Source: a virus. Taken from it: a stretch of 41,930 bases of DNA. How positions within the stretch are numbered: the stretch's first letter is position 1; the number at the start of each line of letters is the position of its first letter. A model generated the notes under the pieces. It made no database searches and had not been told where the DNA came from. It worked only from the letters and a program-made list of their open reading frames with translations. This document shows positions 18,358 through 24,995 of the stretch, piece by piece. The stretch lies in the IMG/VR virus record IMGVR_UViG_3300042691_018472, positions 1 to 41,930 of that record; one strand, 5' to 3'. The translations under genes were made by a program, and so were the position numbers.

Positions 18358-18628
18358 ACAGTTCGCGACCCCGCCCGGCAACCACCAGGGGCGGGCAGCG
18401 AACCACCGTGGCCGACTCGACGTGATCCTCGACGGTTGCCGCGACGAACCGGACCTGATCGAGAACCTGCTTCGTGCCATCGCCGACCCGATCGGCTGGC
18501 CGCACACGACGCTCGCGAAACGGATCGGGACGGTCCTCGGCGAATCCTGTTCGTACGAGACGGTCAGGAAGTACCGGGAGCGTGAGGCATGGAAGTTCCG
18601 GGATGACTGCCCGGAGGATCTTCGGTGA
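18344..18628 (+). CDS. Small DNA-binding-like protein (94 aa)
   Basis: It contains a helix-turn-helix-like stretch (TTLAKRIGTVLGESCSYETV) and ends overlapping the metallophosphoesterase GTG. Its first 11 residues, RAEQFATPP after Met-Gly, are nearly the same as those of the next gene (RAEQFAEPP). It may have been split from, or may act with, the phosphoesterase. No named family. Confidence 0.65.
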   Translation: MGRAEQFATPPGNHQGRAANHRGRLDVILDGCRDEPDLIENLLRAIADPIGWPHTTLAKRIGTVLGESCSYETVRKYREREAWKFRDDCPEDLR

Positions 18629-19656
18629 GTCGTGCCGAGCAGTTCGCCGAACCGCCCGACAGTGAAGTCGCGGAGCTCAGGCGGGCGCTCGCACGCACAC
18701 AACGCCAACTCGCGCAGGCGAAAGCGAAGACGGCAGACCACATCGACGCCGTCTATCAGGCTGCGCGCGATGCGGCGGTCGCGATCGGGCCGGCACCGAT
18801 CGTCCCGGCCCCGAAGCCGCGCAAGGGCCGGCACGAAGAAGTGATGCTGGTTCATACGACGGACTGGCAGGTCGGGAAACGGACGGCGTCGTACGATTCG
18901 GAGATCGCAAGGCACCGTCTGGTCGATACGTTCTGCCGGAAGGTCGGCCGGCTGGTCGAGATCCAACGTGAAGCCCACAAGGTCGACCGGGCTGTCTGGC
19001 TGTTCGGTGGCGACATGCTCGAGGGGACGAACATTTTCCGCGGGCAAGTATGGGAGGTCGACTCGACTCGGTTCGATCAACTGTTCAGGGTCGCGGCGAT
19101 CATGGAAGCCCAACTGCTGTTCTCGCTCGAGACGTTCAAGACCGTCGAGGTTGTCATCGAATGCGGGAACCACGGCAGGCTCGGCCGGTTCGGCGAAGAT
19201 GCACCCGGCGAGAACTTGGATCTGATCGCCTACCAGATCGTCAAGGATCGGCTACAGCGGTATATCGACAAGGGCCGGCTCGTCTGGCACGACCATCCCG
19301 GCACCGACTACGTCCCGTTCACGGTCGGGAACTACCGCGGGCTACTCATTCACGCGGATGAGATACGCAGTTTCGGGCAGACGCCGATGTTCGCGATTCA
19401 CAAACGGATCACGGCATGGAAGGCCGGCGGTATCCCGGTCCCGTTCCAAGACACCTACGGCGGGCATTACCACACGCCGTTCGTGATCGTCCTGCCCGAC
19501 GGCCACAGGTATTTCGGAACTGGTTCCCCCGAGTCGGGGAACCAGTTCGCCAGTGTGGTGATCGGCGCAACGTCACAACCGTCGCAACGTGTCCACATGA
19601 TCGACCCGGAACGTGGACGCGTCACGGCCGAGTATGTGGTCAACGTCGATGAGTGA
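18625..19656 (+). CDS. Calcineurin-like metallophosphoesterase (343 aa)
   Basis: The metallophosphoesterase motifs are in order: D80 in HTTDWQVG (usual D-x-H replaced by D-W-Q), D130 in GGDMLEG, N182-H183 in CGNHGR, H in IHADE, and H281/H283 in GGHYH. These bind two metal ions and hydrolyse phosphodiesters or phosphomonoesters. An N-terminal coiled coil (residues about 12-45) precedes the catalytic domain. Proteins like this in phages are often called Mre11-like, with a presumed DNA-processing role. The D-W-Q change at motif I is a small departure. It is encoded at the end of the late region, just left of the integrase. Confidence 0.85.
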   Translation: MSRAEQFAEPPDSEVAELRRALARTQRQLAQAKAKTADHIDAVYQAARDAAVAIGPAPIVPAPKPRKGRHEEVMLVHTTDWQVGKRTASYDSEIARHRLVDTFCRKVGRLVEIQREAHKVDRAVWLFGGDMLEGTNIFRGQVWEVDSTRFDQLFRVAAIMEAQLLFSLETFKTVEVVIECGNHGRLGRFGEDAPGENLDLIAYQIVKDRLQRYIDKGRLVWHDHPGTDYVPFTVGNYRGLLIHADEIRSFGQTPMFAIHKRITAWKAGGIPVPFQDTYGGHYHTPFVIVLPDGHRYFGTGSPESGNQFASVVIGATSQPSQRVHMIDPERGRVTAEYVVNVDE

Positions 19657-19858
19657 CCTGGACGCGCCGCCTGTCCCGCCCGAATCGGAACGGCACATCG
19701 TCATCACCGTGTCGCGTGTCGGGCCGTTACCGCATGAGGTAACGGTGACGCTCGACCTGGGCGAGCTCGATGCGATCGCCGGCCGTGCGTACATCGAAGT
19801 CGCGCTGCTCGAGTTGGAGGCCGGCTACGACGAGCCGGCAGAGGTCGAGGACGAATGA
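19649..19858 (+). CDS. Hypothetical acidic protein (69 aa)
   Basis: ATG 19649 lies just inside the end of the phosphoesterase gene and the stop overlaps the next ATG. It is an acidic protein with a VTVTLDLGELDAIAGRAYIE strand-helix pattern. No recognisable motif. Coupling to both neighbours makes it a likely real gene. Confidence 0.6.
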   Translation: MSDLDAPPVPPESERHIVITVSRVGPLPHEVTVTLDLGELDAIAGRAYIEVALLELEAGYDEPAEVEDE

Positions 19859-20067
19859 TCGCACCGTACGACCAGTGGTGTGACCGGTGCGAAGTCGGAG
19901 AACGGGCCACCCGTATCCGCCCCTGCTGGAACTGCGGGAGACTGATGCGAGTGGCCCGATTCGAGATCGCGAGCCGAGCAGCAATGCACTACACGGCGAC
20001 GCACCCTCGGCCGGCTCAGAGCTCGCCAATACCGAGCGCCGCCCGTTCCGGCGACCACGCCGTATAG
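19855..20067 (+). CDS. Small zinc-finger-like protein, overlaps integrase end (70 aa)
   Basis: Contains CDRC (9-12) and CWNC (24-27), spaced like a treble-clef or ribbon zinc site. The last 17 codons overlap the 3' end of the leftward integrase gene, so the two transcripts converge and pair over about 52 bp. The C-terminal tail therefore may not be under its own selection. Function unknown. Confidence 0.6.
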   Translation: MIAPYDQWCDRCEVGERATRIRPCWNCGRLMRVARFEIASRAAMHYTATHPRPAQSSPIPSAARSGDHAV

Positions 20068-20897
20068 ACCGCAGTTGTCGCCGGCGACGAATGGCCCATC
20101 ATCTCCTGGACGAGACGCAGGTCACGGGTCTTCTCGTAGAGGCGTGTCCCGAACCGGTGCCGGAACGCGTGGAGTGTGGACCGGCAGCCGATGCCGCGCA
20201 GGTAGTCGGACGCTACCGTCTGCAAACAGCCGGGCGTGATCTGCGCCCCTGACTGTTGCCGGAACACCGGCCCACGGCCCGGAACGCCCGCCAACGCCTC
20301 TCGTACGCGCGGGTGCATGGGAACCACACGCTGCCGTCCTCCTTTGCCGTCGGCGACGATGATCACGCCACGTTCCAGGTCGACATCTTCGCCACGCAAC
20401 CCGGCGATCTCTGCGCCACGAAGCCCGGCGTATCCTGCGAGAATCAGCCACGGCCGCACCCTGTCCGGTGCCTGCCCGATCGCCCGTTCCATCTCGTCTT
20501 CCGATACCGGCCGGGGGACGCCTCGCTTGCGTCGCGGCATCGGCAAGTGTCGTGTCGGATCGTCCGTACGGAGCCCGTCATCGAGCGCCCAGGCGTAGAA
20601 CGACCGGAGGTGCGACAGGTCGACTGCCCGTGCCGGCGCCGACGCAGGGTGGGCGTCCCACCAGGCGTCGATCTGCGCCCGTGTGACCTCGCACGGGCAG
20701 ACCCCGGCCGACCGTTGCAGCCGGCTGAGGACGCCGCGGCGTGTCGCCATCGTCGTGGCCCGCAGCCCTCGCCGTTCACACCAGCGGAGATGGCGTTCGA
20801 CGTCATCACACGCATGTACCCGCCCACATACCCCCATAGCGGACGGAATGTACGGAACGAGGCCGTACTGGTCTACGGTTTGTGACGCCTGTCTCAT
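20016..20897 (-). CDS. Tyrosine integrase (293 aa)
   Basis: Tyrosine recombinase with the catalytic set R160 (GLRGAE), H243/R246 (LHAFRHRFG), H269 (MGHSS) and Y278 (TAVYTAW). Residues about 22-110 form the SAM-like core-binding domain. It joins phage and host att sites, which makes the phage temperate. The frame is open far upstream to 21833, but those residues are antisense to real genes. I use the ATG at 20897, whose ATGA overlap couples it to the repressor upstream. No arm-binding N-terminal domain is obvious, so it is a short form. No accessory recombination directionality factor was identified. Confidence 0.92.
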   Translation of the reverse strand: MRQASQTVDQYGLVPYIPSAMGVCGRVHACDDVERHLRWCERRGLRATTMATRRGVLSRLQRSAGVCPCEVTRAQIDAWWDAHPASAPARAVDLSHLRSFYAWALDDGLRTDDPTRHLPMPRRKRGVPRPVSEDEMERAIGQAPDRVRPWLILAGYAGLRGAEIAGLRGEDVDLERGVIIVADGKGGRQRVVPMHPRVREALAGVPGRGPVFRQQSGAQITPGCLQTVASDYLRGIGCRSTLHAFRHRFGTRLYEKTRDLRLVQEMMGHSSPATTAVYTAWSPERAALGIGEL

Positions 20898-21223
20898 GCG
20901 GCTACCTGAGGCTTCCCGCGTAGGCTGTGAAGGTTGTCTTTGAGTGCTTCGAGCTCGTCGGCATGTTCGGGTGACACGGCCCGCAGGTCGATGCCGAGCA
21001 CCTGACAGATCGCGGAGAGCGTGACCGGGGTCACCTTTTCGAGCGGTGTCTCGCCCGACTCGATCTTCCGCAGGATCTCGCGGCTCATGCCGCGGCGGCT
21101 GCCGAGGATTCGGTACACGTCGACGGCGACGACGTCGATCCGGTAGCCGCGCTGTTCGCGGGCGGCGGTGAGCATCCGTGCTCCCGGTGACGGGTTCGCT
21201 GGTGTCTGTCTCGGTCTTGCCAT
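20894..21223 (-). CDS. XRE-type repressor (109 aa)
   Basis: A helix-turn-helix of the XRE type is seen in GMSREILRKIESGETPLEKV through LSAICQVLGID (about residues 45-85). ATG 21223 has a near-perfect AAGGAGG upstream on the reverse strand; a longer form from 21301 would skip this site. It lies divergently from the early operon and is coupled to integrase by an ATGA overlap, as expected of an immunity repressor. The C-terminus ends in QVAA, a small hydrophobic tail that resembles an ssrA-type degradation tag. Regulation is probably by binding the repeats in the adjoining control region. Confidence 0.82.
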   Translation of the reverse strand: MARPRQTPANPSPGARMLTAAREQRGYRIDVVAVDVYRILGSRRGMSREILRKIESGETPLEKVTPVTLSAICQVLGIDLRAVSPEHADELEALKDNLHSLRGKPQVAA

Positions 21224-21272
21224 GTTGTTGCCTCCTTGGGCGTAGCGGAATCTCCCCACGATCCCGGCTCGG

Positions 21273-21301
21273 ACTGTAACGGCAACCGTTCGCACAATCA
21301 A
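21273..21301 (-). promoter_or_regulatory. Leftward repressor/integrase promoter
   Basis: On the reverse strand TTGATT (21301-21296) and TACAGT (21278-21273) are 17 bp apart. A 5-3-5 inverted repeat, AACGGcaaCCGTT (21278-21290), sits between and across the -10 element, where a bound repressor would block its own synthesis. Transcription would start near 21266, about 43 nt before the ATG. Confidence 0.45.
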
Positions 21302-21302
21302 G

Positions 21303-21378
21303 CGAAAGTTTGTCGCATTCAGGACTGACGGGCATGTTCTCCCAGGTCAGACGAAAGTTGCACGAAACAGGTTGCAAC
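21303..21378. promoter_or_regulatory. Candidate operators in the divergent control region
   Basis: CGAAAGTT occurs at 21303-21310 and again at 21352-21359, 49 bp apart. The first sits next to the leftward -35 box and lies in an imperfect palindrome GCGAAAGTTTGTCGC. The second runs into GTTGCACGAAAC and the perfect palindrome GTTGCAAC (21371-21378), which overlaps the rightward -35. These are plausible repressor and Cro sites in the 184-bp gap, and no gene is seen there. Confidence 0.4.
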
Positions 21379-21399
21379 ATCGCAGCATTCATGTATCTT
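21372..21399 (+). promoter_or_regulatory. Rightward early promoter (leaderless)
   Basis: TTGCAA (21372-21377), a 16-bp spacer and TATCTT (21394-21399). The expected start point, near 21406-21408, falls at the ATG (21408), and no Shine-Dalgarno sequence precedes it. The early operon would thus begin with a leaderless mRNA, common in actinobacteria. Confidence 0.5.
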
Positions 21400-21407
21400 C
21401 TGCTGCC

Positions 21408-21887
21408 ATGAGTACGAGCCCCCCGGCCAAGATCCTCGCCGCCTCCCTCAACACCGGCAGCGACCCAAGCCGCATCCACCACCAAGTCCGCACCTGGCGC
21501 GACGAAGGCCGCTCCTGGCCGCAGATCGTCGCCCTCATGGACAGCCGCTACGGCGTCACCGTCAGCCGGCGCAGCCTCGCCGCCTGGGCACCAGACCCCG
21601 AAGGGTTCGACGTCCGCATCCCTCGAGGCCGAGCACGGAACCACCCCCGGCTCCCCGCCCGCGACGTCGACCAGCTCACCCGGCTCCGCGACCGAGTCCT
21701 CGCCGCAGCCAGCAAAGGCCCGTGCGCCAACTACCCGCACGTCGCCGCGCTGCTCAACGTCGCAGCCCACGAACTCGACCAGATCATCACCGTCCCGGTC
21801 CCCTCGCTCCCACGGGACGGTGACCGGCCGCACCCGCCCGCCTCCTTGGCGGGTGCGGCCACCCTCGAACCGGAGCCGGCCGCATGA
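21408..21887 (+). CDS. First early gene, helix-turn-helix protein, Cro-like position (159 aa)
   Basis: Divergent from the repressor, in the Cro position. The N-terminal half has a HTH-like stretch (SWPQIVALMDSRYGVTVSRR, about residues 37-56) and a basic linker. A second helical part (LTRLRDRVLAAASKGPCANY) follows, and the Pro-rich tail ends in EPEPAA. Two stem-loops lie in the last 100 bases. I chose ATG 21408; an in-frame ATG at 21372 would lie within the promoter. It could be a Cro-like or excision regulator, but sequence alone does not show which. Confidence 0.65.
   Translation: MSTSPPAKILAASLNTGSDPSRIHHQVRTWRDEGRSWPQIVALMDSRYGVTVSRRSLAAWAPDPEGFDVRIPRGRARNHPRLPARDVDQLTRLRDRVLAAASKGPCANYPHVAALLNVAAHELDQIITVPVPSLPRDGDRPHPPASLAGAATLEPEPAA
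21790..21860 (+). promoter_or_regulatory. Tandem intragenic stem-loops, possible attenuator before whiB
   Basis: Two hairpins follow each other within the end of the HTH gene. One pairs CCGTCCC (21790-21796) with GGGACGG (21814-21820). The other is a perfect 13-bp stem, GGCCGCACCCGCC (21826-21838) with GGCGGGTGCGGCC (21848-21860), and a 9-nt loop. The stop codon follows 25 bases later. Coding constraint alone rarely gives such a perfect stem, so an attenuation or RNA-processing role is plausible. Confidence 0.55.
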
Positions 21888-22138
21888 GCAACTACGAGTG
21901 GATGGACGAAGCGGCCTGCCGGCAACCGGCCCACGACCTCGCCTGGTGGCATCCCGAACCCGGCCACCGTGGCGTCAACACCGCCCGCAAGGCCAAGAAG
22001 ATTTGCTTCGAGGAATGTCCGGTGCGGGAAGCGTGCCTCGAGCACGCAATGAAGTTCGAGGAAATGCATGGGATTTGGGGCGGCCTGTCGAAGAACGAAC
22101 GCCGCGACGTGAGGAGGGGGCGACGCGATGTTGCGTGA
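21884..22138 (+). CDS. WhiB-family iron-sulfur regulator (84 aa)
   Basis: Four cysteines (C12, C41, C45, C51) and the turn GIWGGLSKNER are the WhiB signature; these proteins bind a 4Fe-4S cluster and control transcription through the primary sigma factor. The family is confined to actinobacteria and their phages, so this fixes the host phylum. The middle pair is spaced CX3C (CFEECPVREAC), not the usual CX2C; I recall this spacing from host WhiB5. A short basic tail (RRDVRRGRRD) may contact DNA. It overlaps the HTH gene by four bases. Phage WhiBs can alter host gene control or superinfection, but no specific role is shown here. Confidence 0.93.
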   Translation: MSNYEWMDEAACRQPAHDLAWWHPEPGHRGVNTARKAKKICFEECPVREACLEHAMKFEEMHGIWGGLSKNERRDVRRGRRDVA

Positions 22139-22334
22139 GATCCGAGTGAGTGGCTTGCGGCGCGGCGACGTTTACACCGCCGACGGCCAGGACTGGCACG
22201 GCGTCGACGCCGTGCGCCGCTGGTGCACCGGCCCGGACGCCGTTGTGGAAGTCGACTGCGGCTACGGCACAAACCTTTTCGACCCGTACGCGACCTGCTG
22301 GATCGAGGAACGCGGCGAACGGTGGATGCGATGA
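22128..22334 (+). CDS. Hypothetical protein (68 aa)
   Basis: ATG 22128 follows GAGGAGGGGG by 8 bases and overlaps the WhiB gene by 11. It is a compact beta-rich protein with Trp and Cys (DVYTADGQDWHGVDAVRRWC), like the small SH3-type proteins of actinophage early operons. No function assigned. Confidence 0.6.
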   Translation: MLREIRVSGLRRGDVYTADGQDWHGVDAVRRWCTGPDAVVEVDCGYGTNLFDPYATCWIEERGERWMR

Positions 22335-22444
22335 GCGTCCTGAACGAGCCCCTGTTCTGGCTCGGCGCGGTCGTCGGCTACCTGGCGTTCGCCGTCCTGG
22401 TCGGGAAGTTGTTGAGCATGAGTGACGAATGGGAGCAGCGATGA
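22331..22444 (+). CDS. Tiny single-pass membrane protein (37 aa)
   Basis: MSVLNEPLFWLG begins a 37-residue product with one hydrophobic helix (FWLGAVVGYLAFAVLVGKLL), then a charged end (SMSDEWEQR). ATG 22331 and the stop at 22444 overlap both neighbours by four bases, which supports it as real. Role unknown. Confidence 0.6.
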   Translation: MSVLNEPLFWLGAVVGYLAFAVLVGKLLSMSDEWEQR

Positions 22445-22698
22445 AGGTCCGACGCACCGAACTGTACGACGCGTTCGCCGTCACGGCCGGCACCCCGCCG
22501 CAGGGCTGGACGATGGCGCATGTCTGGTCGCATGACCGGGCACGCACCCTGATGGTCTGCCGCGGCGACAAGTTCTGCGAGCTCCACGCGAGGCGCGCAC
22601 GTTGGTTGGACTACATCGTCTACGACGCAGACGGCGACGACTGGCACGTCTACGCGTCAGACGACTTCCACCGTCTGTTCACGATCGAGTCCGAATGA
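22441..22698 (+). CDS. Hypothetical protein (85 aa)
   Basis: Coupled by ATGA overlaps on both sides. It is a beta-rich protein with many aromatic and acidic residues (WLDYIVYDADGDDWHVYASD). No known motif. It precedes the nuclease gene in the replication operon. Confidence 0.6.
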   Translation: MKVRRTELYDAFAVTAGTPPQGWTMAHVWSHDRARTLMVCRGDKFCELHARRARWLDYIVYDADGDDWHVYASDDFHRLFTIESE

Positions 22699-23702
22699 AC
22701 GCCGGCCCCGCACACGCGAAGACCGGCCGTAGCGGCAGCCGCCAGTACGAACACCCTGTCGAGTGGCTGAACATGGTGCCCGGTGCGGACGGTCTGCCGT
22801 GCGACTCGGTCACGACGATCCTGAAAGGGATCGGCTCGAACGAAGGGCTCATCAAGTGGGCCGGGACCGAAGCTGCGATCTGCGCGCAAACCGAACGGGA
22901 CTACATCGCGACGCTCACGCACGACGAAGCCGTCCGGTACATCGGCACCGCACACACCCGTAAGCGGGACAGTGCAGCGAACCGCGGCACCGACGTCCAC
23001 ACCGTCGCCGAGAAGATGCTCCGCGGCCAACCGATCAGCAAGATCGAACGCGACATCTACGGCGGATACATCGACGCCCTCGAAGCCTGGTTCCTCGAGC
23101 ACAAGCCGCGCCCGCTCGCGATCGAAGCGACCTGCTGGAACTTGCCGGCCGGGTACGCCGGCACTGCCGATGTGATCGGCCGCATCCGAGGGAACCGTGG
23201 CCTTGCCGTCTTCGACTGGAAGACCAGCAAAGACATCTACTCCGAAGCCGCCGCCCAGCTCGCCGCCTACGCCGCCTGCCCGATCTACACGGAAGGTGCG
23301 AGCACCGAACCGCAGGGGATGCCGGCGATCACGCGTGGCTATGTCGTACGTCTGTGCGATGACGGCCGGTGGGAGATGCGCGAAGCCGACTTGAAGGCGG
23401 GCAAGCAACTGTTCGATGCGGCACTCGCAGTCAAGAAGTTGAATCGGGTGTCGGCTGTCTACAAGGCGAAGAAGACGAAAGGGGATGCCGGCATGGCATC
23501 GGTCGAGCAGAAGGTCGCCGTGTTGCGTCAGCGTGCGACGGCGATCGCAGAGCATGATCTTGGGGCGTTCGAGCGTCTGGCCGCCGACTGGCCGGCCGGT
23601 GTGCTCACGTTCAAGAACGGGGGGCCGCAGACCATCGCGGAGGTTGCGTTGGTGGAGCGGCTGGTGTCACAGGTCGAGCTCGACTTCGGCGTCCCGTTTT
23701 AG
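22695..23702 (+). CDS. RecB/Cas4-like PD-(D/E)XK nuclease (335 aa)
   Basis: The core motifs are AGTADVIG (D159), FDWKTSKD (D174 and K176) and QLAAY (Q188-Y192). Together they give the GxxD / D-x-K / QxxxY set of RecB-family and Cas4-like exonucleases. An N-terminal helical region with the sequence AANRGTDVHTVAE holds the conserved His. The enzyme probably trims DNA ends for phage recombination, together with the OB-fold-like protein downstream. Length is usual for the phage form. Four-cysteine Fe-S ligands of true Cas4 are not evident, so it is closer to lambda-like or RecB exonucleases. Confidence 0.85.
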   Translation: MNAGPAHAKTGRSGSRQYEHPVEWLNMVPGADGLPCDSVTTILKGIGSNEGLIKWAGTEAAICAQTERDYIATLTHDEAVRYIGTAHTRKRDSAANRGTDVHTVAEKMLRGQPISKIERDIYGGYIDALEAWFLEHKPRPLAIEATCWNLPAGYAGTADVIGRIRGNRGLAVFDWKTSKDIYSEAAAQLAAYAACPIYTEGASTEPQGMPAITRGYVVRLCDDGRWEMREADLKAGKQLFDAALAVKKLNRVSAVYKAKKTKGDAGMASVEQKVAVLRQRATAIAEHDLGAFERLAADWPAGVLTFKNGGPQTIAEVALVERLVSQVELDFGVPF

Positions 23703-23734
23703 TTCTCGTTACACAACACAAGGCAGAAAGGATG

Positions 23735-23747
23735 ACCCATCATGGGT
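23735..23747 (+). promoter_or_regulatory. Palindrome over the start codon of the OB-fold-like gene
   Basis: ACCCAT-C-ATGGGT is a perfect inverted repeat whose right arm begins with the start codon at 23742. In RNA the ACCC and GGGT could pair around the AUG, and as DNA it could be an operator. It may reflect translational control, as in autoregulated SSB genes, but could be chance. Confidence 0.3.
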
Positions 23748-24113
23748 TTCGATTGGTCCGCCCACAAGGGCGGCAGCGGTGACAACTGGACGTTCGACTC
23801 GGTCGGCACGAGGCTCGTCGGGACGGTGCGTGGTATCCGCACGCACCTGTTCCCTGACAAGTCCGAGCCGACGCCGATCCTCGCGGTCGAGTCCGACGAG
23901 GGCGTGACGAAGGATCTGATCTGCGGGCTGGTGAACCTGCGCCGGCAGGTCGCCGACTTCGACGTGCAGGTCGGTGACCGGATCGCGGTGACGTACACCG
24001 GCGAAGAGAAGCTGCCGGGCCGTCCGCAGGCGATGAAGGTCTTTGAGGTTGTCGTGAAGAAGTCCGAGACGCCGGCGCCGAGCTCGGGCGTGTCGGCCGC
24101 AGACCTCCTGTAG
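23742..24113 (+). CDS. OB-fold-like, possible single-strand DNA-binding protein (123 aa)
   Basis: A beta-rich domain (about 15-108) with Gly turns and a G-D-R-I-A-V-T-Y strand pattern resembles an OB-fold, then a short acidic C-terminal end (SGVSAADLL). Position directly after the exonuclease gene, as in many actinophages, suits a recombination-linked SSB. There are 39 bp between the genes, with AAAGGA at 23728-23733. A 6-1-6 palindrome covers the start codon. Identification is moderate: the fold is inferred by eye. Confidence 0.55.
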   Translation: MGFDWSAHKGGSGDNWTFDSVGTRLVGTVRGIRTHLFPDKSEPTPILAVESDEGVTKDLICGLVNLRRQVADFDVQVGDRIAVTYTGEEKLPGRPQAMKVFEVVVKKSETPAPSSGVSAADLL

Positions 24114-24169
24114 CACCTTCGCCCTCGTCCGTTCAGCGGTACGCCCGTCGTAGGGCAACGGGGGCTCTT

Positions 24170-24484
24170 ATGACTGTGACTGAACTTCCTGTCTGGCGGA
24201 ACGTCCGTTGGAACCGTGGAGACACGACAATCCCACGGCTCCCTGCCCGACCGTTACTCGACTGGCTCGGCCCGGACGCGTCCGTGACGATCACCAGCAT
24301 CGGCTACGGACGTGACGCCCTCTACCAGTGGCGGCAACGTGGCCTGACCGACATTCTCGCCGACCAGATCGCCTGCCGGCTCGGCGTCCACCCGTCAGCC
24401 ATCTGGGGCGAATGGTGGTGGCACACCGCACCCGTGCCCGAACCCGAACCGAACGACAGATTCTGCGGAAGGAACACACGATGA
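24170..24484 (+). CDS. Small helix-turn-helix protein (104 aa)
   Basis: It contains a repeat of the HTH type common in actinophage early genes: RDALYQWRQRGLTDILADQ followed by IACRLGVHPSAIWGEWW (about residues 50-86). The Trp-rich end is typical of this small DNA-binding family. The tail is Pro/Glu-rich. It starts at ATG 24170, with a 56-bp gap after the previous gene. Target unknown; a regulator of the operon is likely. Confidence 0.65.
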   Translation: MTVTELPVWRNVRWNRGDTTIPRLPARPLLDWLGPDASVTITSIGYGRDALYQWRQRGLTDILADQIACRLGVHPSAIWGEWWWHTAPVPEPEPNDRFCGRNTR

Positions 24485-24864
24485 CAACCGACTGGTCGAC
24501 CTTGGAACCCGGCACGATCATCAGGCACAAGACGCAGAGCGGTCGTACGGCACGGGTGATTGCCTTCGATGACGGTTACTACATCGTGCGGTCGGTGTGG
24601 CCCGACGGCCGACAAGGCGCTGTCTCCGAGGCTCACCCTGCGATGTGGGAGCCGGTGCCGCCCGAACCGCGCTACCTCAAAGTCGGGGACGCTGTCTACG
24701 GCAGCCGCAGAGCAGTAGCCGAGATGGTCTACACCGAGAGCGTCGGGTGGATCGCTGTGCTCGACGGCGGGCTCGTCTGGAAGCAGGTCGACTTTCGCCG
24801 CGGCGTTACCAACAGCGACGGCGTGCTCGTCCCGTGGCCTCCCGCACCCGAGGTGCAGCCATGA
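24481..24864 (+). CDS. Hypothetical protein (127 aa)
   Basis: Beta-rich, with two SH3-like or Tudor-like segments (TIIRHKTQSGRTARVIAF and LKVGDAVYGSRRAVAEMVY). The ATG at 24481 overlaps the previous stop and the stop overlaps the next ATG. No catalytic motif. Function not assigned. Confidence 0.55.
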   Translation: MTTDWSTLEPGTIIRHKTQSGRTARVIAFDDGYYIVRSVWPDGRQGAVSEAHPAMWEPVPPEPRYLKVGDAVYGSRRAVAEMVYTESVGWIAVLDGGLVWKQVDFRRGVTNSDGVLVPWPPAPEVQP

Positions 24865-24995
24865 CCTACATGCGCGTTGTGTTCATCGGAGTGCTCGCTG
24901 GTCTGATTGGAGAGGGGAAGCCCGTCATCACCGCAGTGGCGGGCCTCTCCCTCACCTTCCTCCTCTTGAACGCCGCACTCGGGGAGGACGCATGA
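24861..24995 (+). CDS. Tiny membrane protein (44 aa)
   Basis: Two hydrophobic segments (MRVVFIGVLAGLIG and VITAVAGLSLTFLLLNAAL) are followed by ALGEDA. The stop lies in the ATGA of the next gene. Its last 25 bases, including the GGGGAGGA ribosome site of the next gene, recur exactly at 25371-25395. Role unknown. Confidence 0.6.
   Translation: MTYMRVVFIGVLAGLIGEGKPVITAVAGLSLTFLLLNAALGEDA

Noticed and set aside
21302-21407. attP site within the control region
   Set aside because: No stretch looks like a tRNA 3' end or other known attachment core, and without host sequence it cannot be placed.
20898-21833. Long leftward extension of the integrase frame (605 codons in all)
   Set aside because: It runs antisense through the repressor and the early HTH gene, has no recombinase sequence and lacks a ribosome site; the integrase core begins at ATG 20897.
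24114-24169. Possible tRNA or small RNA in a 56-bp gap
   Set aside because: Too short for a tRNA, no T-loop, and only a weak 5-bp stem is seen. I found no tRNA or CRISPR repeat anywhere in the window.
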